Assembly: GCA_029706075.1 (NCBI GenBank)
Contig: JAINUG010000039.1
Coordinates: 2,397,001 to 2,461,000 of the forward strand
Length of the DNA: 64,000 nt
Direction of reading: 5' to 3'
Source of the DNA: Aldrovandia affinis
Lineage: Eukaryota; Chordata; Actinopteri; Notacanthiformes; Halosauridae
In this document: in pieces, positions 1 through 25,700 of the stretch
Layout: every line of letters begins with the position of its first letter
Numbering within the stretch: the first letter of the stretch is position 1
The notes under the pieces: model-generated
The model's database searches: none
Told to the model about the DNA's origin: nothing
The model's input: only the letters and a program-made list of their open reading frames with translations
Translations under genes and position numbers: made by a program

Positions 1-1385
1 TATGAGGATTTGGTTCATTTTCAATCAGATCATCAGCTTTTACCCCCTTTAATACCTTTGCCATAGTGAAATGACAATTTCTTCATGTCCAATGAAGTGG
101 TTATCCCATTAAGACCTGGAGTGAATCGACGATTAATGAAATGCGCTGTGATTCGCTGAAATAGACGTGGGGGAAATGAAGTCACGTTGGTGTCGGCTTT
201 TTTGTTGAAATTTTTTCCAGAAAACCCTCAGGTTTTAAGAGGTTGTGTAGAATAATTGCTTAGGTTTTAATAGGCGTTTTTAGCAGGCATTTTAGGTCTG
301 AATGGGTTAAGAGACTTGCTTTCGCTACGATAAAATCTGTCCATAATTGGATAGTGTATCTTGTGACAGTGCTAAACTAAGCTAAACTAAACTAACGTAC
401 ATGTGTATCCATTTCCTTTTCTCAGTAGGATAACTGATATAGTTGTCTGGGACGAGGAAGACGAAAAGATGTGGCGCACATTATCTTGGATTGATTTGTG
501 TACTTTTGTCAAAGCCATAGAAGCATATGCAGTGTGTCATAACCAAAATTAGAGTTCATGTCCGAGCAGGCGGCACATATAATCATCTTTAATTGTCACT
601 TATTCTAAAGGCCAAGGCCAGTTCTCCATTCAGCAAACTATAAATCAGGTGAATCTTGGAGGCGGAGTTAGGTTTGGGAGACTTGTTTTAAAGTGACAAT
701 GTGTTGAAGTGCCCCATGAGCCTTAGGGAAATGCTGTGGGGCAGTGAGGGGATAGGGCCGGTGTACTGTCCAATCCTGGTTCACACCAACTACGTGAAAG
801 AGTTTCTCCCAGGACCTCATTTCCCCTCCAGTCCTGGCAGCAGTTGTGTCATCAGGCCACCAGCTGCTGCCCCCGGTGCTCATGGGATAGCAGTGTGGTG
901 CAGTAAGAACAGTTCCCAAACTTCCTGAGGCCATGACCCACTTAATTTGTAATTAACCCATCGTGCCCTTAACCCATTGTAACGCATTGGTAATGAATTA
1001 ACAAAAACCTTTAGAGTTTTTTTTTTCATTTGACATTATAGTGTAGTTTGTGTCGATCAGTGGTGAGGAATCCCAATTAAATCCATTTTGATTCTTCCAT
1101 GAAGTAAGAAAATTAAATGTGAAAAATGCCAAAGGCAGTGAATACTTTTTATACCCACTGTGTTTTCTGTGACCCACCCCTTATTGAATTGCAGCCTGAT
1201 GCATCTTAAGATGCGGGATTAAAGTGTTTTTGCATGTCAAAACAACTGCATCTAGTGAGTTCACTGCGTGTAACGAGCACAGTGTTTCATCTGGCTGGTG
1301 TGAATGTCAGTGGGAAGCATATTATCTCCAGCCAGTTGTTTTTTCTCTCAACCCCTCCCATAACCCACTGTGATCACTTCAGGCA

Positions 1386-1535
1386 AAGCTAATCAAATCA
1401 AACCCAATCTAATTCGTTTGTATTACGCATTTTGCAAAGCATTCTTGTCACAATACGCTTTACAGCACACCCTGGCCTAAATCGCCACAAAAGCAAGCCT
1501 AGGACGACAGTGGCAAGGATAAAACCCCCATTGGT
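1386..1535 (-). repeat. Old L2-like LINE 3' end (antisense)
   Basis: Begins with degenerate AATCAAATC units, then the antisense form of a LINE 3' end (GTCACAATACGCTTTACA, then AAGCAAGCCTAGGACGACAG and GTGGCAAGGA). The same order of blocks occurs, better preserved, at 45041-45250. Diverged, hence old. Confidence 0.55.
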
Positions 1536-2736
1536 TGAACAAATAGTAGTATGTAATCTATATACATGAGTAACGTGTGAAAACCTATGCGATGGATATT
1601 TGCCCAGCCAATGAATACTATTCCGCTACGTGCAGCTTGTGGCTGTATGCCTAGCGTGGAGGGGTGCAGTAAAAGGGTGCATTTCTATCACAGGGGGGGG
1701 GGATTGAGTATGGCGCAATGTGTTCTCAGGTTGTTTTTGGGCCACTGCTGTTCGGCCCTCCTCCGAGTGAGCGAGCGCTGCAGACAAATCCGCCCTGGGC
1801 CTCCTGAAGACTGCAGCTCCATGCACAATCCTGCTTTATGCAAGTTTCTTGCTCAAACTTCTTTGTGTACCCTGCTAAGTGTAGTTTTTTTGTTTTGTTA
1901 GAGTGAATACGAGTGCCCGCCCCCCCCCCCCTATCTCTTTGTCCCCGTTTGCACTCCCCGCGTTGAGGAAGATGCATTGTTAGTGTCTCTCAGCAGCGAG
2001 AGTGTGCCGCTAAAGTACTCCTCTCACGCCTGAACCGAAGCAGCACTCCGGGGGTCCTCACGCGGCAATTTACAGTCTGCTGAAGCCCGCGCGCAGCCCG
2101 TATATTTTGCGCAATTCCTCCCCAAAGAGACGGAGATTGCGAAATGATTTCTACCTTAAATCATTTCGGTGCACCTCTTTAAAACTAGTCATTGCTCTGA
2201 ACGTTTGGCAAGAAATAAACGGTGATTTAAGTCGTAAACGCCATGTCACGTCAGTCGGTGAAGAATTAATACGGCTCTTCTTTCTCACGTTCCCTACGCG
2301 CATTGTATCAATCAGAAGCGACATAAAAGTCTTGTGATTGGCTTTGGCCAGCTTATTTATTTTCAGAACTAGGATCACAATCTCGTTTGCCCTTTGCATG
2401 CAACTAATCGAGTCTTTCAGTATCAAGTGGAGATGGGGCTTACATCAGCTCTGCTATTGTAACTACAGCATAGCAGCCATGAAATCCACTTCATTTTTCT
2501 TCATATTTGAAAGTACCCCCGCAAGAGCAGTATTTAAAGGCAATATATTTATATAACTTTACTTTTTTAAATAGATCTTTATTAAATGATGACAGATTTC
2601 AAAACTAACAATGTTCCATCCAAATAAATGTTTTATGCTGAATGGTTGTATGCTGAATGGAAAAACAAATGTGTGGTAAACTGTCTTTTTTCTCAAGTAT
2701 TACATGGCAGATGAATGTCAACGATTAATAATATAC

Positions 2737-2887
2737 GCCATTTAGCAGACGCTTTTATCCAAAGCGACTTACAGTAGTGAATGCATACATTTTCAGTATA
2801 TGTGGCCCCAGTGGGGATTGAACCCACAACCTAAGCGTTGCCAACGCTGTGCTCTACCAACTGAGCCACAGGGAACCACAGCTTGCA
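2737..2887 (-). mobile_element. tRNA-derived SINE (V-SINE/HpaI-like)
   Basis: Read on the minus strand, it has an A box (TGGCTCAGTTGG), a B box (GGTTCAATCC) and the L2-type SINE tail (AAGTCGCTTTGGATAAAAGC, then GTCTGCTAAATG). Head to tail is about 150 bp. It lies in mao intron 3, antisense to the gene. Confidence 0.85.
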
Positions 2888-3066
2888 TACATTTAAATGC
2901 TATCCACGGCTTGGCTGAAATATGTACCAGACTATGCAATACTAAATGACAATAAACGCAGTTACATCATTGTGTCAGTGCTGTTTACAAAAATAGGATT
3001 TATCACACATGCTGTGCGACGTAGGCACATGCAAAAACAACGCTAAATCTTCCCTTTTGTGAACAT

Positions 3067-3150
3067 TCAATTATTATTCATGTCATTTTGCTTGGAGGTC
3101 GGTTAGTCCGACCTCCAAGCAAAATGATTTGAATAAAAATGAATATTCAT
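3067..3150. repeat. Palindrome with 20-bp perfect stem
   Basis: A perfect 20-bp inverted repeat (3083-3102 against 3108-3127, TCATTTTGCTTGGAGGTCGG) with a 5-base TTAGT loop. Weaker complementarity (TTATTATTCA-like arms) continues about 13 bp outward. In mao intron 3; it would form a strong RNA hairpin. No coding content. Confidence 0.8.
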
Positions 3151-3283
3151 GATGGGGAACAATTTCTGCCGGCCCCAAGTTGTTTTTGCTCATACGCATG
3201 TTGTGATACGTGTTAATAAATCATTTTTGGGGGGGATTTATTAACATGTTAATAAATGCTTTGTCATAATGATATGTGTGTAT

Positions 3284-3535
3284 TAGGGTGCGTCAAAAAA
3301 ACATGAACATGCCTTCGCTCGCATATCAGTTCAACATATCAGTTCAAGGTATCAGTTCAATACTGATACGTTGCGCACAGTGAATGAATAACCCTATTTA
3401 TTAGGGGCCCTATTTATTAATGATTAATTCACTGTACATGACCCCTAAACATTGAACTGATTTTTATACTGCCAGGTCTTCTCATTAAGTGGAGCAAACG
3501 CGTGTGACAACTTCATGTGTTTTTCACGCACCCTA
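3284..3535. mobile_element. Short MITE with GGGTGCGT termini and TA duplication
   Basis: Left end TA-GGGTGCGTCAAAAAA..CATGAA and right end the reverse complement of GGGTGCGTGAAAAA..CATGAA followed by TA. The element is about 248 bp (3286-3533) with TA target duplications at 3284-3285 and 3534-3535. No coding capacity. TA duplication suggests a Tc1/mariner-related non-autonomous element. Confidence 0.65.
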
Positions 3536-4179
3536 GTATGTATTGTTTAGTTTTTTGTTCAGAAAAAGGTTTGAAAACTATGCTGGTCTGACTAGCTCCA
3601 TTCCTTCCCAATGGCTCAGTCAGATTTGCACAAGTGCTCAGTGACAGTACAATCCAGTTTCTTTGCTTAAATCACATTGGTCATGGGAGGGTGAGGTCAT
3701 AGGTCAATCGCAGCCTGTGGCCAGTCACCAGCCGACAGCGCGTCGGAGAAACGTGAGAAGCGTGTCAGCTTGAGGTCATGCCTCTGTGGATATCCTCATG
3801 GTCAGGATATCACAGGGCTCAGGTTTCAGTAGAACAGACTGGTCACAGGTATTGTATAGCTGGACATTTTGAACCCATTATGCTCTTTGAAAACTCAAGA
3901 AAAACGATCAATTAGTCAATTGTATTTACGTACCTGGTGTGTGGATGTGTATTTGTGTCCTGGTGTGTGGATGGGCCCCATGGTCTGGTATCAAATCCAG
4001 GCCATGCCCGTGCCAGCTGTAGTCAGCAGTTCCGCAGGGCTATGACGTCTATCACAGCGAATTATTCTGACAAAACAAAATCGACATTGATATGCTGCGG
4101 CTGAAATGAAGTCAAGAGGAGCGTGTGGTGTCAAGAGATTACCCTTAACCGTGAAGACGTTGTGCCCCCTCTGTTTTAG

Positions 4180-16627
<12,448 letters not shown>

Positions 16628-16890
16628 GGCCGGCTGGGAAGGGCCCAACCTTTCAGGAGACTAATGTCCTGCTGAAAAGAAGTGACCATGTTCTTAAATC
16701 TACAATAATGTTTCGCTACATTTCTGAATTTAAATTTTTGTTTTTAATCGTGGCAAAAGTTATATTGCGAAAAGGAAACCTGCTTTCTGTGTGTAATTCA
16801 AGGATGATGGGATCACTCCTCTTAAAAACTCTTTTAGCACAAGTGTGAAACGTTTTACGCCAAATGAATAAAATGTACAGAACTGAACCA
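16628..16890 (+). other. mao: mao 3' UTR with proximal poly(A) signal
   Basis: Transcribed sequence after the stop is inferred. The first AATAAA is at 16867-16872. Further AATAAA-type hexamers lie near 17957 and 18010, so a longer 3' UTR (to about 18.03 kb, AT-rich and without repeats) is possible. RNA 3'-end data would decide. Confidence 0.5.
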
Positions 16891-19800
16891 ATGAAGGATG
16901 CGTAGGAATTGTTTAAATAGAATTCAGCCTGTGTCCGGGCCACACTCCGTCCATTGGCTGCATTTTCCCAAATGTGCTTTGGATATTCAAGAGCAACTGT
17001 AACGCAGTTACGCAGGGTGTGACTCGCCATTCCAATGCCTTTGATTTTAGGTCCCGTGATCTCAAATGACCAAAATGCCAAGTGACAACTCACAAGGCAA
17101 TGAGATTAAAAATATTTTAACAGCACGATTGTCTCTTTTTGGTCAGACTGAATTTTGAAGACTTAAAGAAATGGAAAAGGATCCAAAAATGTTGCCTCTT
17201 GAAGATTCTTTGTGCACTTTTTACTGTCTTATTTTCATGTCTGAAGCAAATGAAAGCATTTTGAATGTATTAATCTGATATGTTGTATTTTCTTTTTTTA
17301 ATTCTATCAAAACCTTACAAATTGCTACATTTGGATATGTATTGAATTTTTCTGTATGTGATGTATTTTTTGGGTGGGGAGAGGGTGTACATGAATTGTG
17401 GATGTTATAAATGTTATACAATTACCAAATGCGATATCAGAAGCACCATGGTTTCAAATAGATTTCTCATACAAATAAGTATTTCCTTTCATTAAAATCT
17501 AGCATTGATTTTTATTTGTTATTTTTTTAGATCTAGCATTTTCATTCTGTGGAATGATTTTCCCTGTGAGAGGTTTTCCAACAGTGGTTTGAGATCGCTC
17601 TGCTCATGAGTGCATATTGGGATGCAGTGTTATCTCTTCGCCAGTAGATGGAGTATTGCCCATTCACTCTGGCCGAAACCTGCCAAATCGCATTTTCTGC
17701 TACATAGCATTACGTCATGTATCTTGCGGTGGAAATGAGGGGAAATATTTGTCAATGTTTTATACAGCAGTGCAACACATAAAACATGCCTTGCACTTTT
17801 TTTTACGCAAAACTAATATTTTATTGATGATTTGTTTATAATTTTGCTCCTCAAATGTCCCCAAAACAGAAATACGTCGATACATCATTGTTTTACAGAA
17901 GGCATAGTAAACATCAAGTAAACCATAGACCTGTTTTTTAATTATTCATATTCTGTAATAAAATGATATTGGAGGCATATTTATGGAGGTGTATATTGTC
18001 AATGCTTCATAATAAAGAGATGAATAAATATATATATATGTGAATAAATCGAAGTAAATGTGTCAAATGGATCCACATGGAAACTGAATACATTGTGTTT
18101 TTGTGTTGTTATTCCAGACCCATGTTGTGAGTGAGGTCTGCAGGGGTGATTTCAATTTCTCAAGTGCCTCTGCGATTATCTTCCCATGCTCTCTCACTCT
18201 AACCCCCCTTCCCCCACCCTGGCAATGCTGCTACCAGAGTTGGGGTCAATTCTCATTTAGTTCAGTCAATTCAGGAAATTAATTGAAATGACACCTTTAA
18301 ATAAATCGAAAAATCCGTACAAGACGTTTATACCAGTTTGTCCATTCACGAGTAGAATCTCAGTTCATTTCCTACATTTGTTGCAATTTAAATGGAATGT
18401 GCCGCCAACTCTGGTTGTTACCGATACCAAATTTAGCCTGACATCCCATATCGAATGCTCTAAAGGAGAATTCCCCCTGTAATGTCCGAGAGCGAGGTGT
18501 AGGCAGACTCTCGTGTTATACACTCTGCGCGGCCATCGCTTGCACGCGCCGGCCGTCAATCTGTCTTTTAGTCAGTCAGATCACTCGGTGCTGCGTGATG
18601 TGCTCGGGTTAAATTCGCTGCCAGTATTTACGCCGGTCGAGCAGACGGCACGTCAGGTTGACGCTGTGCGTTATGCTCTACCGCAGATGTCAAGGCGATC
18701 CGTTCCGAGGTTTGTTTTCTTGTAGTACGGAGGAGGGGCTATTAAAACGCAAGCGGTTCGGTCCATTTGTCTTCATGCTGTACTCCGTGACACTGACCCG
18801 TGCATGTGTGGCCAACTGCAGCGCTTTCTGGCAGCAAACAGAGCGATATGCAGCATGCTGTGGAAAAATGAAACCACGCATGTTAAAATGTGCTGCAGTA
18901 TATTACTGTATGTTAGTCATATTTTGCTCATGAATGCTTTATACAAGTGGAGATGTTATGCTCGTAAAGGTGTTATGTACGCATTCTGAAAACATTCTGA
19001 CCCTTAGTAGAATGTGTGAATACCGTTTCTCAGAAGGTACCAAATAAGATCGTACCTTTGATTTTCATCATCACCACGGTTACTTGTGCTATTGCCTTTT
19101 CCACTGGCTTCACAGCTCTGTCTAGATTTGTCCTTAACGTTGCAATGGCTGTTGACAGAACCCATGCATGAAAGGTGAGTGTAGATTACTGGGGTGTGCC
19201 CTGTAAATCCCTGTCTGCCATCTGGTATTTCTGACTCAAGGGTTTCAAGTGTTTAGGAATGATCCTCTGTCAGCTGAATAGAGAAAAACATTAAACATTC
19301 CACTGAGCCATTTTGAGGTAATGCAATTGTAATTGTTGTGTTCCTAGACCTTATACAGTACACTGGCTGTAGTCTACCAGTGTGCACAGACATGCATCCT
19401 TCCATTCCGTTTTTAGTAGTAGGCTAACCCTCTAACACCTGGAACCTGGTCTTCTATGTGCATTTTCAACTGTTCTAGTGCCGTAAATGCGTCCTTTGAT
19501 CTTCGTATTAACGGATTACCGCGCTGGAAATACACTTGCGAAATTGACTGCACAGGTCTGACAGACACGCAATACGTCATGTTTCTGCTCTCTTCATTTT
19601 TCCCCTGCGCGGATTAGCGCAGCATCCCCTCTCCCCGGAGGTAGATTGGAATAGAAGCCCTTTTTGGGCGCAAAGCCCCTCTCGCGGCCTCAGCTTGGTC
19701 CCTACCCACCCCCCTCTTTCTATCTGTGTTCGGCACGTGATCTGACCCGAGCCGAGACACAGACCTCCCGGGGGCTGCGGTCTTTGATTCCGGTCTTGAA

Positions 19801-22020
19801 AAAAAATATAATACAGATCCAAACTGCGCCGCGCGCCGTCGGGAGGTCGACCGTTATTCTGAAACGCTCTCGCGCGCTCGCTCTTGCTTGCTCGCTTGCT
19901 TAAATGGCTCAACGTGACAGTCTCATTTGTGTAGCTGTCTTAAGACGCCTCTTTAATATATCCCTCTACATCCCCTCCGTTCTCCAAGGTCTTTTCCTTT
20001 TCTTCATTGCTGTGCCTTCAGTCGACTTGCCTTGTTTCTTTCTAACACCCCCTTTGATATTTCCTCTAATATTCCTATTCTTTCCTGTGAGTGTTTCACA
20101 AATTATTCTTTAATTTACTGCTCCCCTGCTCATTTTTAACCGGAGCAGTTTTACATTCCTTCACATTAATACTAATTTGAACGTGAACGGTTTTGAATTT
20201 TTACAAAAATGATTTCATGTGATCATTTTTGGAGGATTATGTTTGGACTGGCTGATGTAATTAATTTTACTTGGCTCTAGGTTCCACATGATAAAGTTGG
20301 GACTTCTCTGTTCTGTCACCCAACAGTCTGGCTATAGCCTATGTGTTGTCTGTAGGCAGGAGGATGTCAGACTATATAGCCTACAGTAGGCTTTTTTATT
20401 CAGACCCTTGATAAAGTTTAACAAAAGAGATCGTATAAAATAAACTATAATGTAATGAGTAATGGGGTATTAGCTACCGAATAAATGATACAGTAACGTT
20501 AGCTACGACTATTGTTGCGAACATTACAATCGGACGTAGCTAACGTTACGTTAGCTAACGTTATCTTTGTGGTTTGTATGTTTAGGTTGTCATGTGTTTA
20601 GTCCCTAATCAGTATAGGCTGCTCAATTAAGTTGTGCAAAGTTTAGTAAGGCAAACATGTGGCTAGTTAGCTAGCTATTCAGCCTTATCCGACAACTTTG
20701 GGTTACTGGCAAATTCAGGTTTCTTTAGAATTACTCAAAGGTTCAGTAAGTTACCAAGCTCTTGATACCGATTAATGGATGCATAGCACCGCCCCGGCCC
20801 GGAAAAGCTGGGGACAGCACCGGGTTCTAAGTAGGGCCGAGTTTAACGAGTCGAGTGGTGCTGGAAATACTGTTTGACACCTCTCCTACCAGTGCTGACC
20901 CTAGCACGACTCGGCAGTATTAAAAGGCCACGGGAGCCTTTCAGGACCTGGGACAGCAGCATTACCGCGCATATACACTTTTACACAGCGGGTGACTGCT
21001 AATCAGCTCAGCTCAACCGTTGAGTTATTCCATGTGTGTGAAAGGTTCGTTTGTTTGCGATTTCAGTAATACTGGGCTATATTTTCAGTTTATCCTATTT
21101 GTTGTATTTGCTTGTTTTCAACCGCCATTCGACACCCGCTACGGCGGCTGCACCTGTCATCGAGCCACGATTCCAGAGTAAAACTTCTATTGCGGTGAGT
21201 GATACAGGGAATAAGTACAAAGCGCACATAAGTACAGCAATGGGAAAATAAGCAGGACAGAGAGAAATGGGCCATTTGGTGGCCTCGATCGCCTCCCATG
21301 CACACAGACTCATGTTAGGCTGAGTGATTACATGCACGGGCAATTCTTCTTCACAACAATTACGCAGTGTATTTCCGCACGTGCCTTTCCATATGGCCTT
21401 CCATCAACCATATTTGGAGTCGTTGAGTGCAGCTTCCTGTGTGATGTTCACGAGCGCTGGGTTTGCTGTTCTCACTAACTCGCTCCGCTTATGTGGTAAA
21501 CGATCTAAAACTGGGGTTACAAAGCATACCACATTTCCCTGTTCTAAACACGTCCCAACTAGTGATGGGAGAATCATGACACCAACATTGGGTGGGGCTA
21601 CAATTAGCTGTCAATCACAGACTTTTGAATGGGCAAATCATTTTGATTTGTTCAAACAACAAAACACAGTGATTGGTTCAGCTCAGTTACTGAGTTGCTG
21701 GTATGGTAGTAAGGGGGCTCCACCCCTTTTTTTGCTGTCACGATACCTAATTTGTCCATCGCTTCTCCCAAAGTGTAGCAGTGCTCCCACAAAGGGTACA
21801 GTCACCGCACACGTCCTTTAAATATCACCTTATGAATATGCATTGTTGGATGGTTGTCCTGTTCTGCATAAATTCTGTAATTGTTCTCCGCTTTGAACAA
21901 CATTTTGAAAGGTAGGCAATTTGAAGGCAGGTGTGATGCCACGTGAATAATCAAAGTGCCGCCGAGCTCAAAATGGCCCGGAGATATAAACTTATCATTT
22001 GTAATAATCTTGTGTGGCAT
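16891..22020. other. Downstream intergenic DNA, mostly unique
   Basis: No exon recognised. 16.9-18.1 kb is AT-rich and may be distal 3' UTR. CpG-richer unique blocks lie at about 18480-18730 and 19590-19900. A MITE-like fragment (GGGGTCAATTCTCATTT, then CAATTCAGGAAATTAATTG) is at 18240-18295. A 15-bp inverted repeat (GTAACGTTAGCTACG, 20493-20507 and 20535-20549) sits in a TTAGCTAACG-rich stretch. A 165-codon open frame at 21324-21821 has no family features. Confidence 0.6.
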
Positions 22021-22034
22021 TCAATGTATGGGAT

Positions 22035-22036
22035 TG

Positions 22037-22079
<43 letters not shown>
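22035..22079. repeat. (TG)n microsatellite
   Basis: About 22 uninterrupted TG units. Confidence 0.97.
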
Positions 22080-22081
<2 letters not shown>

Positions 22082-22446
22082 CATGCGTTTGTGCTTGTGT
22101 GTATGTAAAAGCAGAATAAATGTGGTGCACGGTACATCTTAAAGGAGATTACTTTAAGGGACAGCAATGTGGTGCCATGGTTCACAATGTGACAATGATG
22201 ACTGGAATAACCAGTAATGGTGTTTTCCTTATTTTCTCAGTACAGAATGTGGAGCAACGTTTGTAGTGCGTGAGATCTTATAAACAGAGGTTTGAAATTT
22301 AAAATCTTGCATGAGGCAATGCCGCTGTGCCCTTGAAGGTTCCTAAATGGCCTCCATAATCATATCCAGTTATAATAATGGACAAAACCTAAAACGCAAG
22401 CCATGCATGTGGCCCATGAGTAGGGCATCTTAGAAATCCAAATCAA

Positions 22447-22705
22447 TCATGGCCTCCCAGGTGGTGTAGCGGTAAGAGTGTCCGACCAGGACGCATGTTG
22501 CCTACTGCGACTGGGATTCGATTCCACCGGCTGCGCCAACTCGGCTCTCCCAGGAAGTGCCACTAGGGGATGGCAATTGGCTGTCCGCCCCAGGGAGGCG
22601 GGGGAAGCTGATATGAGCTCGCTATGTATAACAGTGGCTTTATGTGTACTGGAGTTGCAGCTGACGGCATGGCGAGTTTCGGCTCGGAGGAGGCCCTTAA
22701 ATAAT
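22447..22705 (+). mobile_element. GC-rich tRNA-derived SINE, 3'-truncated copy
   Basis: Head GGCCTCCCAGGTGGTGTAGC then GGTAAGAGTG, B-box GGGATTCGATTCC, then GGCAATTGGCTGTCCGCCCC then AGGGAGGCGG. The final AATTGGCCACCAAATTGGG block is missing. The head variant matches the copy at 40316. An open frame of 169 codons across it (22478-22987) is fortuitous. Confidence 0.8.
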
Positions 22706-25700
22706 GGTGTTTTTCCATATATTGCTGATACATGTATGCTTCCCGTGGCACATCTGGCAGGGATGTACTTTGAGGAAATACATAGGGCTGCAATAATTGC
22801 AAAGGAATCATCGGTGGTGCATATGGTCTGGAGGCCACACAATTTTTTGACGTTCTGTTTGATCGAATGCTTGTGTAAGCTTCTGCAAAAAGGTTCAAAT
22901 ATTACTCCCTTTCCATATATAACACAAAACATGGCAGGTCACATGACTCGTCGGCCATCTTGCCTATGGCGAATGTGCATTATTTAGTTACAAGCCATTT
23001 CTCCTCATCTGATGCTCGCATAACCTTCAAACCTGGCAAACATGTTCAAAATGTTACTTCCTAGGGAGACATAAGACTTGTGTCACATGGCGTGGTGGCT
23101 ATGTTGCGTGCAAGAATACAAGCTAATGTGGAAGACAGCTGTTATTCCCTGAGCTTTGCTTGTATATGCTCCAAACTGGGCAAACACATTTAAGTGTGAT
23201 ATCCCTTTTATTACAGTCTTTGGAACGTTTTTTTGTTGCACAGGTGTTGTAAGCCCCCGAGTTTGCCTGCAGCCTCTGCAGCCTCTTTGCACCTGAGGAG
23301 GGAAACAGCATCTCCCTATTCCCCTTCATCCTGGGCAGATTAGAAAGGCCGTGTAGTGCAGAAGTCTGGGCCTGTGCGGGGAAGTGTCCAACTCTGTCCA
23401 CTGCCACAGCGAGTCTGATAACAGCCCGGAAGATGAGCGCTTGTTCTTCTCAGAAGGGAGTTCTTCCGCACCAGGTTGCCGTTCAGTTTACGGTTACGTC
23501 AACAGCAAGGCTGCAGTACCGCTGTCACACATGTGGGTGGCAGCAGTGAGTCGTAAAAAAAATGCTGCAGAGCTGGAAATTGAAAGGTGCGGGGGGGCAA
23601 TGGATTCAATCACAGCCCTTAGCATGCTTATGACAGATTACATACCGCTGAAGATGAGGAATTTGGGATTTTTATGACAGAGTCGCCATATTTGGAAATT
23701 CCACCTTGACTGACCAGATTGTCCCTTCATTTCCATGGGTTTATGGCAGTAAACCCCAGCCTTGGCCCTTTCTCACTAAGCTCTTAGGTAAAGGATTATG
23801 TCATAATAATATGTATTGCATTTTACCCTTACCCTGAGTGTGTTTGAAATCATTACACAGTTCACTATTGGCCTCCATCTCTCCATAAAGCAAAATGAAA
23901 AATCCTGACACCAGCACAGTCAGCCCAGCCCAAAGCCTCTAGTGTAAATCATTATTGATTTTAGCTAGCTCGGCTGCTCGTGAGCATATTAATACTGCTG
24001 TTTATCTGTCCAGTCCCATCAACTTCCTGTGACTGCCTTCAGGGCCTTGTGCGAAACCGGGGGTTCAACCCTCAAATGGAAACCACAGGAGTACGGAGAG
24101 ACAAGTGACCACGGGCTAACATTCTTTTAAACGTCACTTTCAAGCCCCTACTTAAATGGAGAGAAAAGGTCTGAAAAAGATCTATGTAATGTCACCTTGT
24201 CACGCCGCTCTGTAAGGCCTGTTTTTTCTTTCTTTAGGGTCTCCTCCGTGTTTATTGATCGCCTCTACGGGGGGGCAACCTCGCTGTCTCCTCGTTGTAT
24301 TTCGAGTGAAAGGAGTCTCAGCTTCCATTAGTGAAGCTCTATAGTCATTCAAATACTGAAAAATGGGCCAGGGGTCAAAGGTCAGCACATTGAGTGGGGT
24401 CATTGGATAGCTGTCAGTCTTCACAATGATATGTGATTAGTGGCTATTCTGTTTCTAACTCTCTGCCCGGGTCTGTAAATAGAGGTTTAATGGTAAATGT
24501 ATTAAAACAGTGAATGAGAATAAAGGATAAAGAAAGGGTGATAGCACAGAGAACACTACCAGTGCTGCAAGGCTGTTACCCATATCTCCAGGGGCATCAG
24601 CCTCCAGGGGCATCAGCCTTCGGGTCGCTTCGTACCCCCAGATGACAGTGATGACAAAAATCTGAGGTCCTGGCTCTTAATTTGACTAATTTGCTTTTTT
24701 GTCCCTCTCTCCGTTCCCAAACTCCGAATGTATATTAAATCAAACGGAGACCTTATCTCTGCTCGAGAATCGGTATAATGGTGTAAAATGTGCGGTAATA
24801 ATCTTGAGTTTGTGCCGATGTCAGCAGAAACAAAACGAAATCATGAAAACTTTTTTTATTGGCTGAAAAAAAAACCTACCAGTACGTTTTGGCCACGTCT
24901 ACTTCAAGGGCAGTTCCTAAAAAACCTGAACCAGGGGCGTACAAGTATGTCCATCGCCCATTGTTTTCAACAGCAAACAGACCTCATCCCACCCAACCAG
25001 TAAAATAACACCATCGCTGTATGAGTTTCAGCAGCTGTGCAAATAGAAGCGTGCACCAGGATGAGTCATGCACCTGAAAGTCACCTGGGGTACGCTCTGC
25101 ATGCAGCACACGGGTCACCAGAAAACAACGCCGCCACTGTTCTCCAGCTATTATTATAACTCACATAATACAACATTCATAATGTAGTTTAGCACCAATA
25201 CAACATTCATAGTGTAGTTTGGCACCAATACAACATTCGTAGTATTATGTAAAGTATTACAGTATTCATACTGTATATACGTCACTTATTCCCTCTCTAA
25301 TCCCTGCTGCTCTCACGGTGGGGTTTATTTAGGATTACCGTTCTCTTTATTGTCTACCGGAGCGAAGGTTGGCCTTGAGTCTAAGCATACTTTAAAAACA
25401 CGCAGATACAACTACAGAAGCAGGAGGCAGACATTGTCACAGATACAACATAGCCTCAATACAGGTGACATCACACACTCCTCAATTAATAAGCGATGCA
25501 TAAAAATGATCGCACGTCCGCCTGAAATTGCGCATGCACTTACAAGTAATATTGCACATATTGCCCGATATTGCACCTTAGAATTTGTTAAGCAGATGTA
25601 CAGAATATTTAATTTATTTTCTGGAGTCTGCAGTGACTGACCTGAAATAATCTGCTTGTCTATGCTGTCTCTAATTTGTCCCTGCAAAAGATGAAGTCAA

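Larger units (their letters stand above)
1..4179 (+). other. mao intron 3 (partial)
   Basis: No exon matching human MAOA exon 3 was found here, so this is read as the 3' part of the intron before exon 4. The segment is mostly unique AT-rich DNA with a C-run near 1920. 1980-2480 is unique with scattered CpGs. Recognisable repeats are listed separately (1386-1535, 2737-2887, 3067-3150, 3284-3535). Confidence 0.7.

Noticed and set aside
902-1195. Possible hAT remnant (AGTTCCCAAACTTCCTGAGG, later GTGACCCACCCCTTATTG).
   Set aside because: Ends are too degraded to define termini or a duplication.
1-4179. Search for mao exon 3 or an alternative first exon.
   Set aside because: No segment encodes the conserved GxxY..VDVGGAYVGPTQ-type exon 3 sequence; upstream exons must be outside the window.
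21324-21821. Longest non-repeat open frame downstream of mao (165 codons).
   Set aside because: No domain, signal or family motif, no splice-site support, composition like surrounding DNA; treated as chance.
22478-22987. 169-codon open frame on + strand.
   Set aside because: It runs through a tRNA-derived SINE and unrelated flank; SINEs do not code.
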